Source of the DNA: a virus
Virus record (IMG/VR): IMGVR_UViG_3300042327_000965
Span: 1-64,000 of that record
Length of the DNA stretch: 64,000 bases
Strand: one strand, 5' to 3'
Each line of letters starts with the position of its first letter. Position 1 is the stretch's first letter. Made by a program: the position numbers and the translations under genes. This document shows, piece by piece, positions 9,561-22,000 of the stretch. The notes below the pieces were generated by a model. The model saw only the letters and a list, made by a program, of their open reading frames with translations. It was not told the origin of the DNA and did no database searches.

Positions 9561-10550
9561 ATGAAATCAATTTGTTTAGTCGCGTCTCACACACCAACAA
9601 AAGAAAAACAAGATGCGTTAAGAAATTTAATTAGAAAATTAAAAAAAGAAAAAAAGGACATTTTTCTAATAACCCATAGTTTTACCCCATCTGACATTAT
9701 ATCTGATGTTAACTATCATTTTTATGATAGTGAAAACGAATTTGTCGACGAAGACAATTTAAAAGGATGGGGTCACATTGAACTTTTTGGAAATACCTTG
9801 GTAAGTAAAGATGTTATAAAACAATCAACATCAATTTTACCTTGTACTAGAAATCTATTCTTTGGGATGTTTATTTCTAAAATGTTGGGGTATAATGTAT
9901 TACATTATATTGAATACGATTCGGAAATAACCGACATTAAAGTTATTGATAATAATGACGTTTTACTTAAAGATTATGATTGTGTTTATTATTTAACAAA
10001 ACGAGGGTTCGACGGGGATTCAGACCATTTATTTGGCCCATACTCAGCATATAACCTTAATTCATATACGTATGATGAATTGTTGTGGAATCGAGAAAAA
10101 ATTTTACACGAGTTTTCAAAAGAAGATAATAATCTTTTAGTTGAGAAGGTATCAGAATCTTTATTAATTAATAATAAAAATTTTATATCATTTGATAAGT
10201 CAGAATTATTAAACCAAGGGCTAAATGCCGATACCATTAAAAGTAATACAGATTCTCCTGTAGTGTTTAAGACATTATTTTATGATGACAATAAACTACA
10301 TGTGTATTGTAATAATAGTAACCCAAATAAAATTAACGAAAATATTGACATTATCATTAACGATAACACCTATTTAAATATTCCTATGATAAAACCAAAC
10401 ACGTTTCATTTTAGAACTATTGGTGAATTAAAGGACATTAAAAAAGTAAAATTATATTCAAATAATATATTAATATTTGAATATCAATTAGATGATGATG
10501 AAGTTATTGAAAAATTTAAAAAAAATAACAAATTAATTAAAAATAATTAA
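9561..10550 (+). CDS. glycosylation-cluster protein, distant paralogue of 7919-8896, 329 aa
   Basis: The N-terminus repeats the pattern of the 7919 protein in diverged form: ICLVASHTPTKEKQDAL, FLITHSFTPSDIISDVNYHF, and later HYIEYDSEITD with an acidic cluster that could serve as a DxD-like site. From about residue 230 to 315 is the accessory beta domain (DNKLHVYCNNSNP; INDNTYLNIP). The C-terminal tail is Lys/Asn-rich. It fits between two other cluster genes with gaps of one base. Function inferred as sugar transfer or as a partner of the transferases; the family itself is unknown to me. Confidence 0.55.
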   Translation: MKSICLVASHTPTKEKQDALRNLIRKLKKEKKDIFLITHSFTPSDIISDVNYHFYDSENEFVDEDNLKGWGHIELFGNTLVSKDVIKQSTSILPCTRNLFFGMFISKMLGYNVLHYIEYDSEITDIKVIDNNDVLLKDYDCVYYLTKRGFDGDSDHLFGPYSAYNLNSYTYDELLWNREKILHEFSKEDNNLLVEKVSESLLINNKNFISFDKSELLNQGLNADTIKSNTDSPVVFKTLFYDDNKLHVYCNNSNPNKINENIDIIINDNTYLNIPMIKPNTFHFRTIGELKDIKKVKLYSNNILIFEYQLDDDEVIEKFKKNNKLIKNN

Positions 10551-10551
10551 T

Positions 10552-12654
10552 ATGAATATAACACAAGTAACACCAGGAATTATTTCCATACCCCCAAATG
10601 GATGGGGTGCCGTTGAAAAGATAATTTTTAACTACAATAACCATTTAAACTCATTAGGTCATATTTCTGATATAAAGTATTTAAATGGGGTTGACATTAA
10701 CAATACCGATATTGTTCACATTCATATCGCAAATTTAGCTATTGAAGCGTATGAACGAGGTATACCTTACATTTTTTCATTACACGACCATCATGTTGTG
10801 TATAATGGTAAAGATTCATTTAACTATCAACAAAATTTAGAAGCAATCCAAAAGTCTGTTATTTCATTTTGTCATGCGGAGTTCTTAGTGGATTACTTTA
10901 GTGAGACTGATAAATTATTTTATTTATCTCACGGAGTTGATACTAAATTCTTTAAAGTAGACCAACCTTATCGAACGGAACATAAATTATTGTGTTTAGC
11001 GAACAACGGTATTGGAGGAGACTCGTCTTACGATAGAAAAGGATTTAGATATGCTATTGAAGCGGCTAAGTCATTGGGGTTACCAATAACAATTGCTGGC
11101 CCTGAAAATAACCATAACTTTTTTGAACACCACAAAGACTTATTAGAATATGATAAGTTAACACTATTATTAACAAATCCAAATGAGGATGAGATATTAG
11201 AATTATACAAATCGCATTCAATTTTTCTACACCCATCTTGTTTAGAGGCGGGTCATCCTAATTTAACATTACTTGAAGCAATTTCTTGTGGAATACCAAT
11301 TGTTGGTACTTATAGTGGTACCCAAAAAATTAAAGGTATGATTGTTTGTGAACTTAACACTAATTCTGTCATAAACGGAATACAAGATATTATTAATAAT
11401 TATAATTTTTATGTGTCCCAAACACTGAAGAATAGAGAAAAATTTGATTGGTTGGTAATTTGTGAGCGTATGTTAAAAATGTATGAAGTAACTAAATTAA
11501 TTAAAAAAGAATATAACTCAAATGATACAAAAGAATTATTAGTTGATAATATTGAAAATACAGAAAAATTTGTACCTGTTGTTGAAGAAGATATTGATTG
11601 TGTTATACATTTCGTCAATAATCCTTTTTTAGAAATTAAAGGTTCTGGCGTAAAGTCATACAAAGTACAATTTTATGATAAAGAAAATTTATACTACTCA
11701 ACCGAGTTAAAACCAAATATGTGGACTAAACTATCTAGACAGTATTATACTGATTGGGATGTTAAAGTTCTTGATGGTGAGGAATTAATTTATGAATATA
11801 AACCAAATTTTATTAACAAAAGAGTATTCATTTCATTCGATTCTCGTTCTCTTGGGGATAGTATTGCTTGGATACCATATGTTTTAGAATTTAAGAAGAA
11901 ACACAATTGTCATGTTATTGTTTCAACATTTTGGAATAAGTTATTTGAAAAATCTTACTCTGAGATTGAGTTTGTTTCACCAGGAAGTACGGTTCATGAT
12001 TTAATTGGTATGTATACAATTGGGTGGTTCTATGATACAAATAAAGAACCCGAATTACCAAATACAATCCCATTACAAAAAGCAATAACAAATATTATTG
12101 GTTTAGAGTTTAACGAAATTAAACCAAACATTGATTTTATTCCATCAGAACGACCATTTACGGAAAAGTATATTACGATTGCAAATGAATCAACCGCGGG
12201 AGTTAAGTATTGGAATAATCCTAATGGGTGGAGGGAACTAATTGATTACTTAGTATCTAAAGGATATAGGGTCATTAATGTATCTAAAGAAAGTGACCGA
12301 ATGGATGGTGTGACAAAACTAAAGGACACGTCAATTGAGAACACAATGAATTGTATTCATCATAGTGAGTTCTTTATTGGTTTATCAAGTGGATTATCTT
12401 GGTTGACATGGGCATTAGGAAAACATGTTGTTATGATTTCTAACTTTACCGAACCTGACCATGAGTTTACTTCTAATTGCACAAGAATCACTAACCCATC
12501 AGTTTGTAACGGGTGTTGGAATAATCCAATGTTTAAATTTGATAAGGGTGATTGGAATTGGTGTCCTGAACATAAAGGAACAGAAAGACAGTTTGAATGC
12601 CATAAATCGATAACCTCTCAAATGGTTATTGACAGAATACAACATTTATTATAA
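10552..12654 (+). CDS. fused GT4-like transferase and TibC/BAHT-like protein O-heptosyltransferase, 700 aa
   Basis: Residues 1-315 resemble GT4 (VTPGIISIPPNGWGAVEKII; HLHP..LEAGHPNLTLLEA region near residue 225-245). Residues about 342-420 are the beta accessory domain. Residues 424-700 follow the bacterial autotransporter heptosyltransferase pattern: SRSLGDSIAWIPYVLEF, GLSSGLSWLTWALGK, and a four-cysteine motif (Cys652, 655, 671, 683) built as CNGCW...FDKGDWNWCPEHKGT.RQFEC. In that family (TibC, Aah) the cysteines bind iron and the enzyme O-glycosylates Ser/Thr of extracellular repeat proteins. The beta domain before the GT9-like half also fits the family's N-terminal layout. Located next to giant Ser/Thr repeat fibres. 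Family call from memory of the motif; sugar donor unknown. Confidence 0.75.
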   Translation: MNITQVTPGIISIPPNGWGAVEKIIFNYNNHLNSLGHISDIKYLNGVDINNTDIVHIHIANLAIEAYERGIPYIFSLHDHHVVYNGKDSFNYQQNLEAIQKSVISFCHAEFLVDYFSETDKLFYLSHGVDTKFFKVDQPYRTEHKLLCLANNGIGGDSSYDRKGFRYAIEAAKSLGLPITIAGPENNHNFFEHHKDLLEYDKLTLLLTNPNEDEILELYKSHSIFLHPSCLEAGHPNLTLLEAISCGIPIVGTYSGTQKIKGMIVCELNTNSVINGIQDIINNYNFYVSQTLKNREKFDWLVICERMLKMYEVTKLIKKEYNSNDTKELLVDNIENTEKFVPVVEEDIDCVIHFVNNPFLEIKGSGVKSYKVQFYDKENLYYSTELKPNMWTKLSRQYYTDWDVKVLDGEELIYEYKPNFINKRVFISFDSRSLGDSIAWIPYVLEFKKKHNCHVIVSTFWNKLFEKSYSEIEFVSPGSTVHDLIGMYTIGWFYDTNKEPELPNTIPLQKAITNIIGLEFNEIKPNIDFIPSERPFTEKYITIANESTAGVKYWNNPNGWRELIDYLVSKGYRVINVSKESDRMDGVTKLKDTSIENTMNCIHHSEFFIGLSSGLSWLTWALGKHVVMISNFTEPDHEFTSNCTRITNPSVCNGCWNNPMFKFDKGDWNWCPEHKGTERQFECHKSITSQMVIDRIQHLL

Positions 12655-13025
12655 TGAATATAGAAGTTTCAATTGGGGAAATAGTTGACAAATTAACTAT
12701 CCTAAGAATTAAAAAAAATAATATAACAGATAAAGGTAAACTTTTTAATGTTATTACAGAATACGATTATCTATATGATGTTGTATTTAATCAATTAAAA
12801 ATTGAATCAGATGATTTTTATAATCTATTATTGGTTAATGAACGTCTTTGGGATATTGAAGACCTTATTAGAGATAAAGAAAGAGATAAGGTATTTGACA
12901 CCGAATTCATAGAATTAGCTCGGTCCGTTTATGTAACAAACGATAAACGAGCAGAATTAAAGAAAGAGATTAATTTAAAATATGGGTCTCTTTTTGTTGA
13001 AGAGAAGTCATACAAGGAATATTAA
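12654..13025 (+). CDS. DUF6165-like protein, 123 aa
   Basis: The opening IEVSIGEIVDKLTILRIKKN is the characteristic start of DUF6165-type proteins, which are small, mostly helical and found beside glycosyltransferases in bacteria and phages. The rest is consistent with helices (LWDIEDLIRDKERDKVFDTE). No enzymatic motif is visible. TAATG overlap with the 700-aa transferase suggests a partner or regulatory role in the same complex. Last gene of the first glycosylation run; a bidirectional terminator follows. Family name from memory; biochemical function is unknown. Confidence 0.7.
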   Translation: MNIEVSIGEIVDKLTILRIKKNNITDKGKLFNVITEYDYLYDVVFNQLKIESDDFYNLLLVNERLWDIEDLIRDKERDKVFDTEFIELARSVYVTNDKRAELKKEINLKYGSLFVEEKSYKEY

Positions 13026-13055
13026 AAAAGGGAGTCAAACGACTCCCTTTTTTAT
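13023..13055. terminator. bidirectional Rho-independent terminator
   Basis: GGGAGTC (13030-13036) pairs with GACTCCC (13041-13047) around an AAAC loop, flanked by A-tract and T-tract. It sits between the convergent 12654-13025 and 13057-22410 genes and can end both. Confidence 0.9.
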
Positions 13056-13056
13056 T

Positions 13057-16000
13057 TTAATATAGTATTGAGAGTGTCCAAGTAAATCGAACTTTATTTG
13101 GGGTAGCTAGACGACTACTAATACCAACAATAAACATACCGTCACATTGAGATATTGGGTCATAATATGTAACTTGTGACCCAATACATACGGACTTGGT
13201 ATTTGGATTATAATTATATACATCTTCGAAAATTATAGTAGGTTGTGACACCCCAATCTGACTTAACTCTGAACATTTAACCCACGATACACTCACACCC
13301 ACCTGGTCAGCACCTACTGCGGTATCGCAAAATACATGACCACAAAGATTTATTTTAAATGGTGGTACCGACGTATCGTATAGATTAGGAATTGCACAAG
13401 AACCATTCTGAGTGGGGAATGGAGTCCCAACACCACTAACTATTGGACTTAAGACAGTCCATTCACATCCATTCCATCCGCAAGCCGAGTCTCCAATACG
13501 ATAATTGTCGAGAGATTCATTCACTTGAAAGTCACCAATGGTTGCTGAAGTTGAAGCAATTACATATATCTTTGAGCAGTCAATTCCAACGGTAATTGCT
13601 CCACCACCATCATCAACCGCCGTTATACAAGTACCCGCAAAATTTAAACTAACCGCACTTGATGTTACTAAAGTACCCTCATCGTAAATCGCAATGGAAC
13701 CACCACCACCACCTGATGTACCTGAAGTTCCTGCAACACCCGTCAATCCGCTTGAACCTGAACTTCCTGATGAACCTGAACTTCCTGAACTACCTGAGCT
13801 ACCCGAAGAACCTGATGTTCCACTTGTTCCTGATGTTCCTGAAGAACCTGAAGTACCTCTAGTACCTGATGTTCCTGAACTTCCTGAAGAACCGCTACTT
13901 CCTGAACTTCCTGATGAACCACTTGTTCCTGACGTTCCGCTAGTTCCTGATGAACCTGAAGTACCTCTAGTACCCGATGTTCCACTTGAACCTGAAGTTC
14001 CGTTTGTTCCCGATTTACCATTATAAACCCATGAAATTGTACATACATCACCACTGGTTAACACACCACTTCCAACTAAACTTGAAGAAAAGTTAATATC
14101 AAACCATGTAGTGTTATCAACTATGGTTGTTATCTCATAAATTGCAATATTAGAATTATCCCCTAATTTAGTTACTTGGAAAAATACTTTATTACCTAAT
14201 CCAACAACTAACGCAAGAGCTTTAAACCAATTTGTATAATTAGTCCCAGCATAGTCTAATACATTAATTGTCAAATTGTTATATAACCCTTGAGTTGCAT
14301 TACTTGTCGCGAAACGTGTTGCTAATGGGTCCAACCCAACCCCAACTCCTTTATATTCCCATCTACCTGAGTTTGACCCATCATTTGCGGTAATACCACT
14401 TGTTCCTGACGAACCTGAAGTACCTGAAGTACCTGACGAACCTGAAGTACCTCTAGTACCCGATGTTCCACTTGAACCTGAAGAACCACTACTTCCTGAA
14501 CTTCCTGATGAACCTGAATTTCCGCTAGTACCACTTGAACCTGATGAACCTGATGAACCTGATGAACCTGATGAACCTGATGAACCTGATACTCCACTTG
14601 TTCCTGAAGACCCTGATGAGCCGCTACTTCCTGATGAGCCCGATGAACCTGATGTTCCACTTGTTCCTGATGTTCCTGAAGAACCTGAAGTACCTCTAGT
14701 ACCTGATGTTCCTGAACTTCCTGAAGAACCTGAACTACCTGATGTACCGCTACTTCCTGAACTACCTGATGTACCACTACTTCCTGAACTACCTGAAGAA
14801 CCACTTGAACCTGAACTTCCTGATGAACCTGAATTTCCGCTAGTACCACTTGAACCTGAACTTCCTGATGAACCTGAACTTCCTGAAGTTCCGCTAGTAC
14901 CGCTTGACCCTGAATTTCCTGATGTCCCACTTGTTCCTGAAACGCCCGATGCTCCTGAAACTCCTGACGTACCCGCAGTTCCTGACGAACCACTTGAACC
15001 TGAACTACCTGAAGAACCACTTGAACCTGACGTTCCTGATGAACCTGAACTACCTGATGTTCCGCTAGTTCCTGAAGAACCGCTTGAACCTGAACTTCCT
15101 GACGTTCCACTTGTACCTGATGTTCCTGAAGAACCTGAAGTACCTCTAGTACCCGATGTTCCACTTGAACCTGAACTTCCTGAACTACCACTTGAACCCG
15201 ATGTTCCACTTGTTCCTGATGAACCTGAACTTCCACTTGAACCTGATGAACCTGAACTACCACTTGAACCTGAAATTCCACTAGTTCCTGAACTACCGCT
15301 ACTTCCACTTGAACCTGAACTACCTGAAGAACCACTTGTACCTGAACTTCCTGAAGAACCGCTAACACCTGAAGTTCCTGAAGAACCACTTGACCCTGAA
15401 GAACCACTTGTACCTGAAGTTCCTGAAGAACCGCTTGAACCTGAACTTCCTGAAGAACCACTTGAACCTGAACTTCCCGAAGAACCGCTTGAACCACTTG
15501 TTCCTGATGTTCCGCTAGTTCCTGATGAACCTGAAGTACCTCTAGTTCCCGATGTTCCACTTGTCCCTGATTTACCACTTCCAACCCAATTTATACAATG
15601 ATTATAATTGTTTGTCCATGAACTAACACCTCCACTATTAACCGCCACAGACACTGTGTAAACATTGCCCGCTAATGAAACTGAGTTTACGGTATATATC
15701 CCAACCAATCCTGTTTCAACTTCAACAACTGTTATATAAGCACTACCCGCACCATTTGCAGTTACGTAGTTTTGTAACCCTGTCCACCAAGCCGATGTAT
15801 CAACACTAGGATTATATGATGTTTTATTTACGTATATTGTGTTTAAACTATTAATAACGTTTACAGGTCCGTAAGAAATACGAGTTGATGCTGGTATAGT
15901 TGTATTCGAAGTATCTGATAACCATGTGATACATGATGAAGCTCCATTAACCCCACTCGTACCCGCAGTTCCTGAAGAACCTGAAGTACCTCTAGTACCT

Positions 16001-19000
16001 GATGTTCCGCTTGAACCTGAACTTCCTGAACTACCTGAAGAACCTGATGTTCCGCTAGTTCCTGATGAACCTGAACTACCTGAAGAACCACTAACACCTG
16101 AGCTTCCTGATGAACCACTTGACCCTGAAGAACCACTTGTACCTGAACTTCCTGAAGAACCGCTAACACCTGAAGTTCCTGATGAGCCTGAACTTCCTGA
16201 TGAACCTGAGCTTCCTGAAGAACCACTACTTCCTGATGTTCCGCTAGTTCCTGAAGAACCTGATGTTCCGCTAGTTCCTGATGAACCTGAAGTACCTCTA
16301 GTACCCGATGTCCCACTTGAACCCGAAGAACCTGAACTACCACTACTACCCGAAGAACCTGACGTTCCACTTGTTCCTGATGAACCGCTACTACCACTTG
16401 ACCCTGAACTACCTGATGTTCCCGCAGTTCCTGAAGAACCGCTTGAACCTGAACTACCACTTGAACCTGACGTTCCGCTAGTTCCCGCAGTCCCACTTAA
16501 ACCTGAAGTCCCACTTGTTCCTGAACTACCTGACGTACCTCTAGTACCTGAAGTTCCACTAGAACCTGAAGAACCACTACTACCAGATGAACCTGATGTT
16601 CCTGATGTTCCACTTATCCCCGAACTACCGCTAGAACCCGAACTACCACTCGAACCTGATGTACCTGAAGTTCCACTAGAACCTGAACTTCCTGAAGAAC
16701 CTGAAGAACCACTTGAACCTGATGACCCGCTACTTCCTGATGTACCAGCAGTCCCTGAAGTACCACTTACACCACTTGAACCTGAACTTCCTGAAGAACC
16801 ACTACTTCCTGATGTTCCGCTAGTACCTGATGTTCCGCTAGTACCTGATGTACCGCTCACACCACTAGTACCACTTGACCCCGAAGTACCTCTTGTACCT
16901 GAAGTTCCTGAACTACCGCTAGAACCACTTGACCCTGACGTACCTGATGAACCACTACTACCACTTGAACCCGAAGAACCACTAGTTCCTGAACTACCTG
17001 ATGTTCCCGCAGTTCCTGATGAACCGCTACTGCCGCTTGACCCTGAACTACCTGATGTTCCCGCAGTTCCTGATGAACCACTTGAACCTGAAGAACCGCT
17101 TGAGCCTGACGTTCCGCTAGTACCTGATGTTCCACTTAAACCTGAAGTCCCACTTGTTCCTGAACTACCTGACGTACCTCTAGTACCTGAAGTTCCACTA
17201 GAACCTGAAGAACCACTTGTTCCCGAAGAACCTGAAGAACCACTACTACCAGATGAACCTGATGTTCCTGAACTTCCTGAAGACCCACTTGAACCTGAAC
17301 TTCCTGATGAACCTGATGTTCCACTTGTACCTGACAAACCTGACGAACCACTACTACCTGAAGAACCTGACGTTCCGCTAGTTCCTGATGAACCGCTACT
17401 ACCGCTTGAACCTGAACTACCACTAGACCCACTTGTTCCACTTGTACCTGAAGAACCACTTGACCCTGAAGTTCCGCTAGTTCCTGCAGTCCCATTTAAT
17501 CCTGAAGTTCCACTTGTTCCTGAAGAACCTGAAGTACCTCTAGTTCCTGATGTACCCGAACTTCCTGAAGAACCGCTACTACCACTAGTACCTGATGAAC
17601 CGCTACTACCACTTGACCCCGAACTACCTGATGTTCCTGAAGAGCCACTACTCCCACTCGAACCTGAACTTCCTGAAGAGCCCGATGTTCCGCTAGTTCC
17701 TGATGTACCACTTACCCCCGAACTTCCACTTGAACCTGAACTACCTGAAGAACCACTACTACCTGATGTTCCGCTAGTGCCTGAAGTACCACTTAATCCT
17801 GATGTTCCTGAAGAACCACTACTACCACTTGAACCTGACGTTCCGCTAGTTCCACTTGTTCCCGAAGAACCTGACGTACCTCTTGTTCCTGAAGTTCCAC
17901 TACTACCACTAGAACCTGAACTACCTGATGAACCGCTTGTCCCTGAAGTACCACTTGAGCCTGACGACCCGCTACTACCGCTTGAACCTGAACTACCACT
18001 TGAACCTGAACTTCCTGATGAACCACTTGTTCCCGCAGTCCCACTTGAGCCAGATGTACCTGACGAACCACTACTTCCACTAGAACCTGAAGTTCCACTT
18101 GTACCTGATGAACCACTTGTTCCACTTGTACCTGAAGACCCTGACGTACCTCTAGTTCCTGATGTTCCTGATGAACCACTACTTCCACTTGAACCTGAAC
18201 TACCTGACGAACCACTTGAACCTGAGGTTCCTGATGAACCACTTGAACCTGAAGTACCGCTAGTTCCTGATGAACCACTTGTTCCACTTGAGCCTGAACT
18301 ACCCGAAGAACCTGATGACCCTGAACTTCCTGACGTACCTGATGTACCACTCGAACCTGATGTTCCACTAGTTCCTGACGTACCGCTTACTCCCGAACTT
18401 CCACTTGAACCTGAAGAACCACTAGACCCTGAACTACCTGACGAACCGCTTGTTCCCGCAGTTCCACTTGAGCCAGATGTACCCGCAGTTCCTGATGAAC
18501 CCGAACTACCACTACTCCCACTTGAACCTGAAGACCCACTTGTTCCACTTGTTCCTGATGAACCACTACTACCACTTGAGCCTGATGTTCCGCTAGTTCC
18601 TGATGTTCCGCTAGTTCCACTTGTCCCTGAAGAACCTGACGTACCTCTTGTTCCTGAAGTACCTGAAGAACCACTACTACCGCTTGAACCTGATGTACCG
18701 CTTGAACCTGATGTACCCGAAGAACCGCTAGAACCTGATGTTCCACTTGTACCTGCAGTCCCTGAACTTCCACTACTTCCTGACGAACCGCTAGAACCTG
18801 ATGTTCCACTTGTACCAGCACTACCTGATGTACCCGCAGTCCCTGAACTTCCACTACTTCCTGATGAACCACTAGAACCTGATGTTCCGCTTGAACCTGA
18901 ACTACCTGAAGAACCACTTGAACCTGATGTTCCGCTAGTTCCTGATGAACCGCTTGAACCTGAACTACCTGATGTACCTGAAGTTCCGCTAGTCCCCGAA

Positions 19001-22000
19001 GAACCTGATGAACCCGAACTTCCGCTTGTACCCGATGTTCCTGAAGAACCACTCGAGCCCGAACTTCCACTACTTCCTGATGTACCCGCAGTTCCTGAAG
19101 AACCACTACTACCACTTGAACCTGAACTACCTGAAGTTCCGCTTGTTCCCGCACTTCCTGATGTGCCCGCAGTTCCTGAAGAACCACTTGACCCAGAAGA
19201 ACCTGAACTACCACTACTACCTGATGTTCCGCTAGTACCTGAGGTTCCGCTTATACCACTCGTACCACTTGACCCTGAAGAACCTGACGTTCCACTTGTT
19301 CCAGATGTACCACTTGAGCCCGAACTCCCTGACGTTCCGCTTGTTCCTGATGAACCTGACGTTCCGCTCGTACCTGAACTACCCGCAGTTCCTGATGAGC
19401 CTGATGAGCCTGAAGTTCCAGAAGAACCACTTGTACCTGAACTTCCACTACTTCCTGAAGAACCTGAAGAACCACTCGACCCTGATGTTCCTGAACTTCC
19501 ACTAGAACCTGACGTTCCCGCAGTTCCTGATGTTCCGCTACTTCCACTCGAACCCGAACTACCGCTTGAACCTGATGAACCGCTTGTACCTGACGAGCCA
19601 CTTGAGCCTGAACTTCCACTCGTACCAGCAGTTCCTGATGAGCCACTACTTCCGCTTGAACCCGATGAACCTGATGTACCACTCGTTCCTGATGTACCAC
19701 TCGTTCCCGAAGAACCTGACGTACCTCTAGTTCCTGATGTTCCACTCGAACCTGATGTTCCTGAAGAACCACTTGAACCTGAACTACCTGAACTACCTGA
19801 AGAACCGCTAGTACCTGAAGACCCTGATGTTCCACTACTTCCACTTGAACCCGAAGAACCTGATGTACCATTAGTTCCATTAACACCACTAATTCCACTT
19901 GAACCTGAAGTTCCGCTAGTACCTGACGAACCTGATGTTCCGCTAGTCCCCGAAGAACCTGACGTACCTCTAGTTCCAGAAGTTCCTGAAGAACCGCTAC
20001 TACCACTCGAACCCGAAGACCCACTTGACCCCGAACTACCGCTAGTACCTGCAGTCCCTGATGAGCCACTTGTACCCGCAGTCCCTGATGAACCACTACT
20101 TCCACTTGAACCTGACGTTCCACTTGTTCCTGATGTTCCTGAAGAACCTGAAGTACCTCTAGTTCCTGATGTACCCGAACTTCCTGAAGAACCACTTGTT
20201 CCTGATGACCCTGAAGTACCGCTAGTTCCTGAAGAACCACTCGAACCCGAACTTCCACTACTTCCTGATGTACCCGCAGTTCCTGAAGAACCGCTTGTTC
20301 CTGATGTCCCACTTGTACCAGTACTACCTGAAGTACCTGAAGAACCACTTGAACCTGATGAACCACTACTTCCACTTGACCCTGAGGTACCTGATGAACC
20401 TGAAGTTCCTGATGAACCTGAAGTTCCTGATGTTCCACTACTTCCGCTTGTTCCACTACTTCCGCTTGAACCCGAACTACCTGAAGAACCACTTGTTCCG
20501 CTAGTTCCTGATGAACCTGAAGTACCTGATGTTCCGCTTGAACCCGAACTACCTGAAGAACCACTTGAACCTGAACTTCCACTAGAACCTGACGTTCCCG
20601 CAGTTCCTGATGAACCTGACGTTCCCGAAGTTCCTGATGAACCTGATGTTCCGCTAGTTCCAGATGTTCCTGAAGAACCTGAACTACCACTTGAGCCTGA
20701 CGTACCGCTTGTCCCCGAGGAACCTGACGAGCCACTACTACCACTTGAACCTGAAGTTCCACTTGAACCTGAACTACCTGATGAGCCACTTGTTCCCGCA
20801 GTTCCACTTGAACCTGATGTTCCGCTAGTTCCTGAAGAACCACTTGAACCAGATGAACCTGATGTCCCACTTGTACCAGCACTACCTGAAGAACCACTTG
20901 AACCTGAGCTTCCTGAAGAACCTGAGGTTCCTGATGTACCACTTACACCTGAACTTCCGCTTGAACCTGAACTACCTGATGTTCCGCTAGTTCCTGAAGA
21001 ACCACTTGTACCCGCAGTACCACTTGAACCTGAACTACCTGACGACCCACTTGAACCTGAACTACCTGACGAACCACTTGTTCCGCTAGTCCCTGATGAA
21101 CCGCTTGTTCCTGATGTTCCACTTGTACCAGCACTACCTGAAGTTCCTGAAGAACCGCTAGTACCGCTTGAACCTGAACTTCCTGATGAACCTGATGTTC
21201 CACTTGTACCAGCACTACCTGATGTACCCGCAGTTCCTGAAGACCCACTTGAACCTGAACTACCACTACTTCCACTTGAGCCTGATGTTCCACTTGTACC
21301 TGAACTACCTGACGTTCCACTAGTACCTGAAGAGCCCGAAGTTCCGCTTGTTCCCGAACTACCTGAAGTACCTGAAGAACCACTTGTTCCTGAAGAACCT
21401 GAACTACCTGAAGTACCCGCAGTTCCTGATGAACCCGAACTACCACTACTTCCACTTGAGCCTGATGTTCCACTTGAACCTGAAGTACCACCTGTTCCTG
21501 ATGTACCTGAAGAACCACTAGACCCCGAAGAACCTGATGTTCCTGATGTACCACTTACACCACTTGAGCCTGAAGTACCCGCAGTTCCTGAACTACCTGA
21601 CGTACCACTTGTTCCGCTTGAACCTGAAGACCCTGATGTACCACTACTACCAGATGACCCGCTAGAGCCTGAACTTCCACTTGTGCCCGCAGTCCCTGAA
21701 GAACCTGAACTTCCTGATGTACCTGAAGACCCACTAGACCCTGAACTTCCGCTTGTTCCCGCAGTTCCTGATGAACCACTACTTCCACTTGAACCTGATG
21801 TTCCTGAAGTTCCACTCAATCCTGATGAACCACTTGAACCTGAAGACCCTGATGTACCAGCAGTTCCTGATGAACCACTACTTCCACTTGAACCTGATGT
21901 TCCGCTTGTTCCTGATGAACCCGAAGACCCACTTGAACCTGATGAACCGCTACTACCACTTGAGCCAGACGTACCCGAAGTTCCTGATGAACCACTACTT

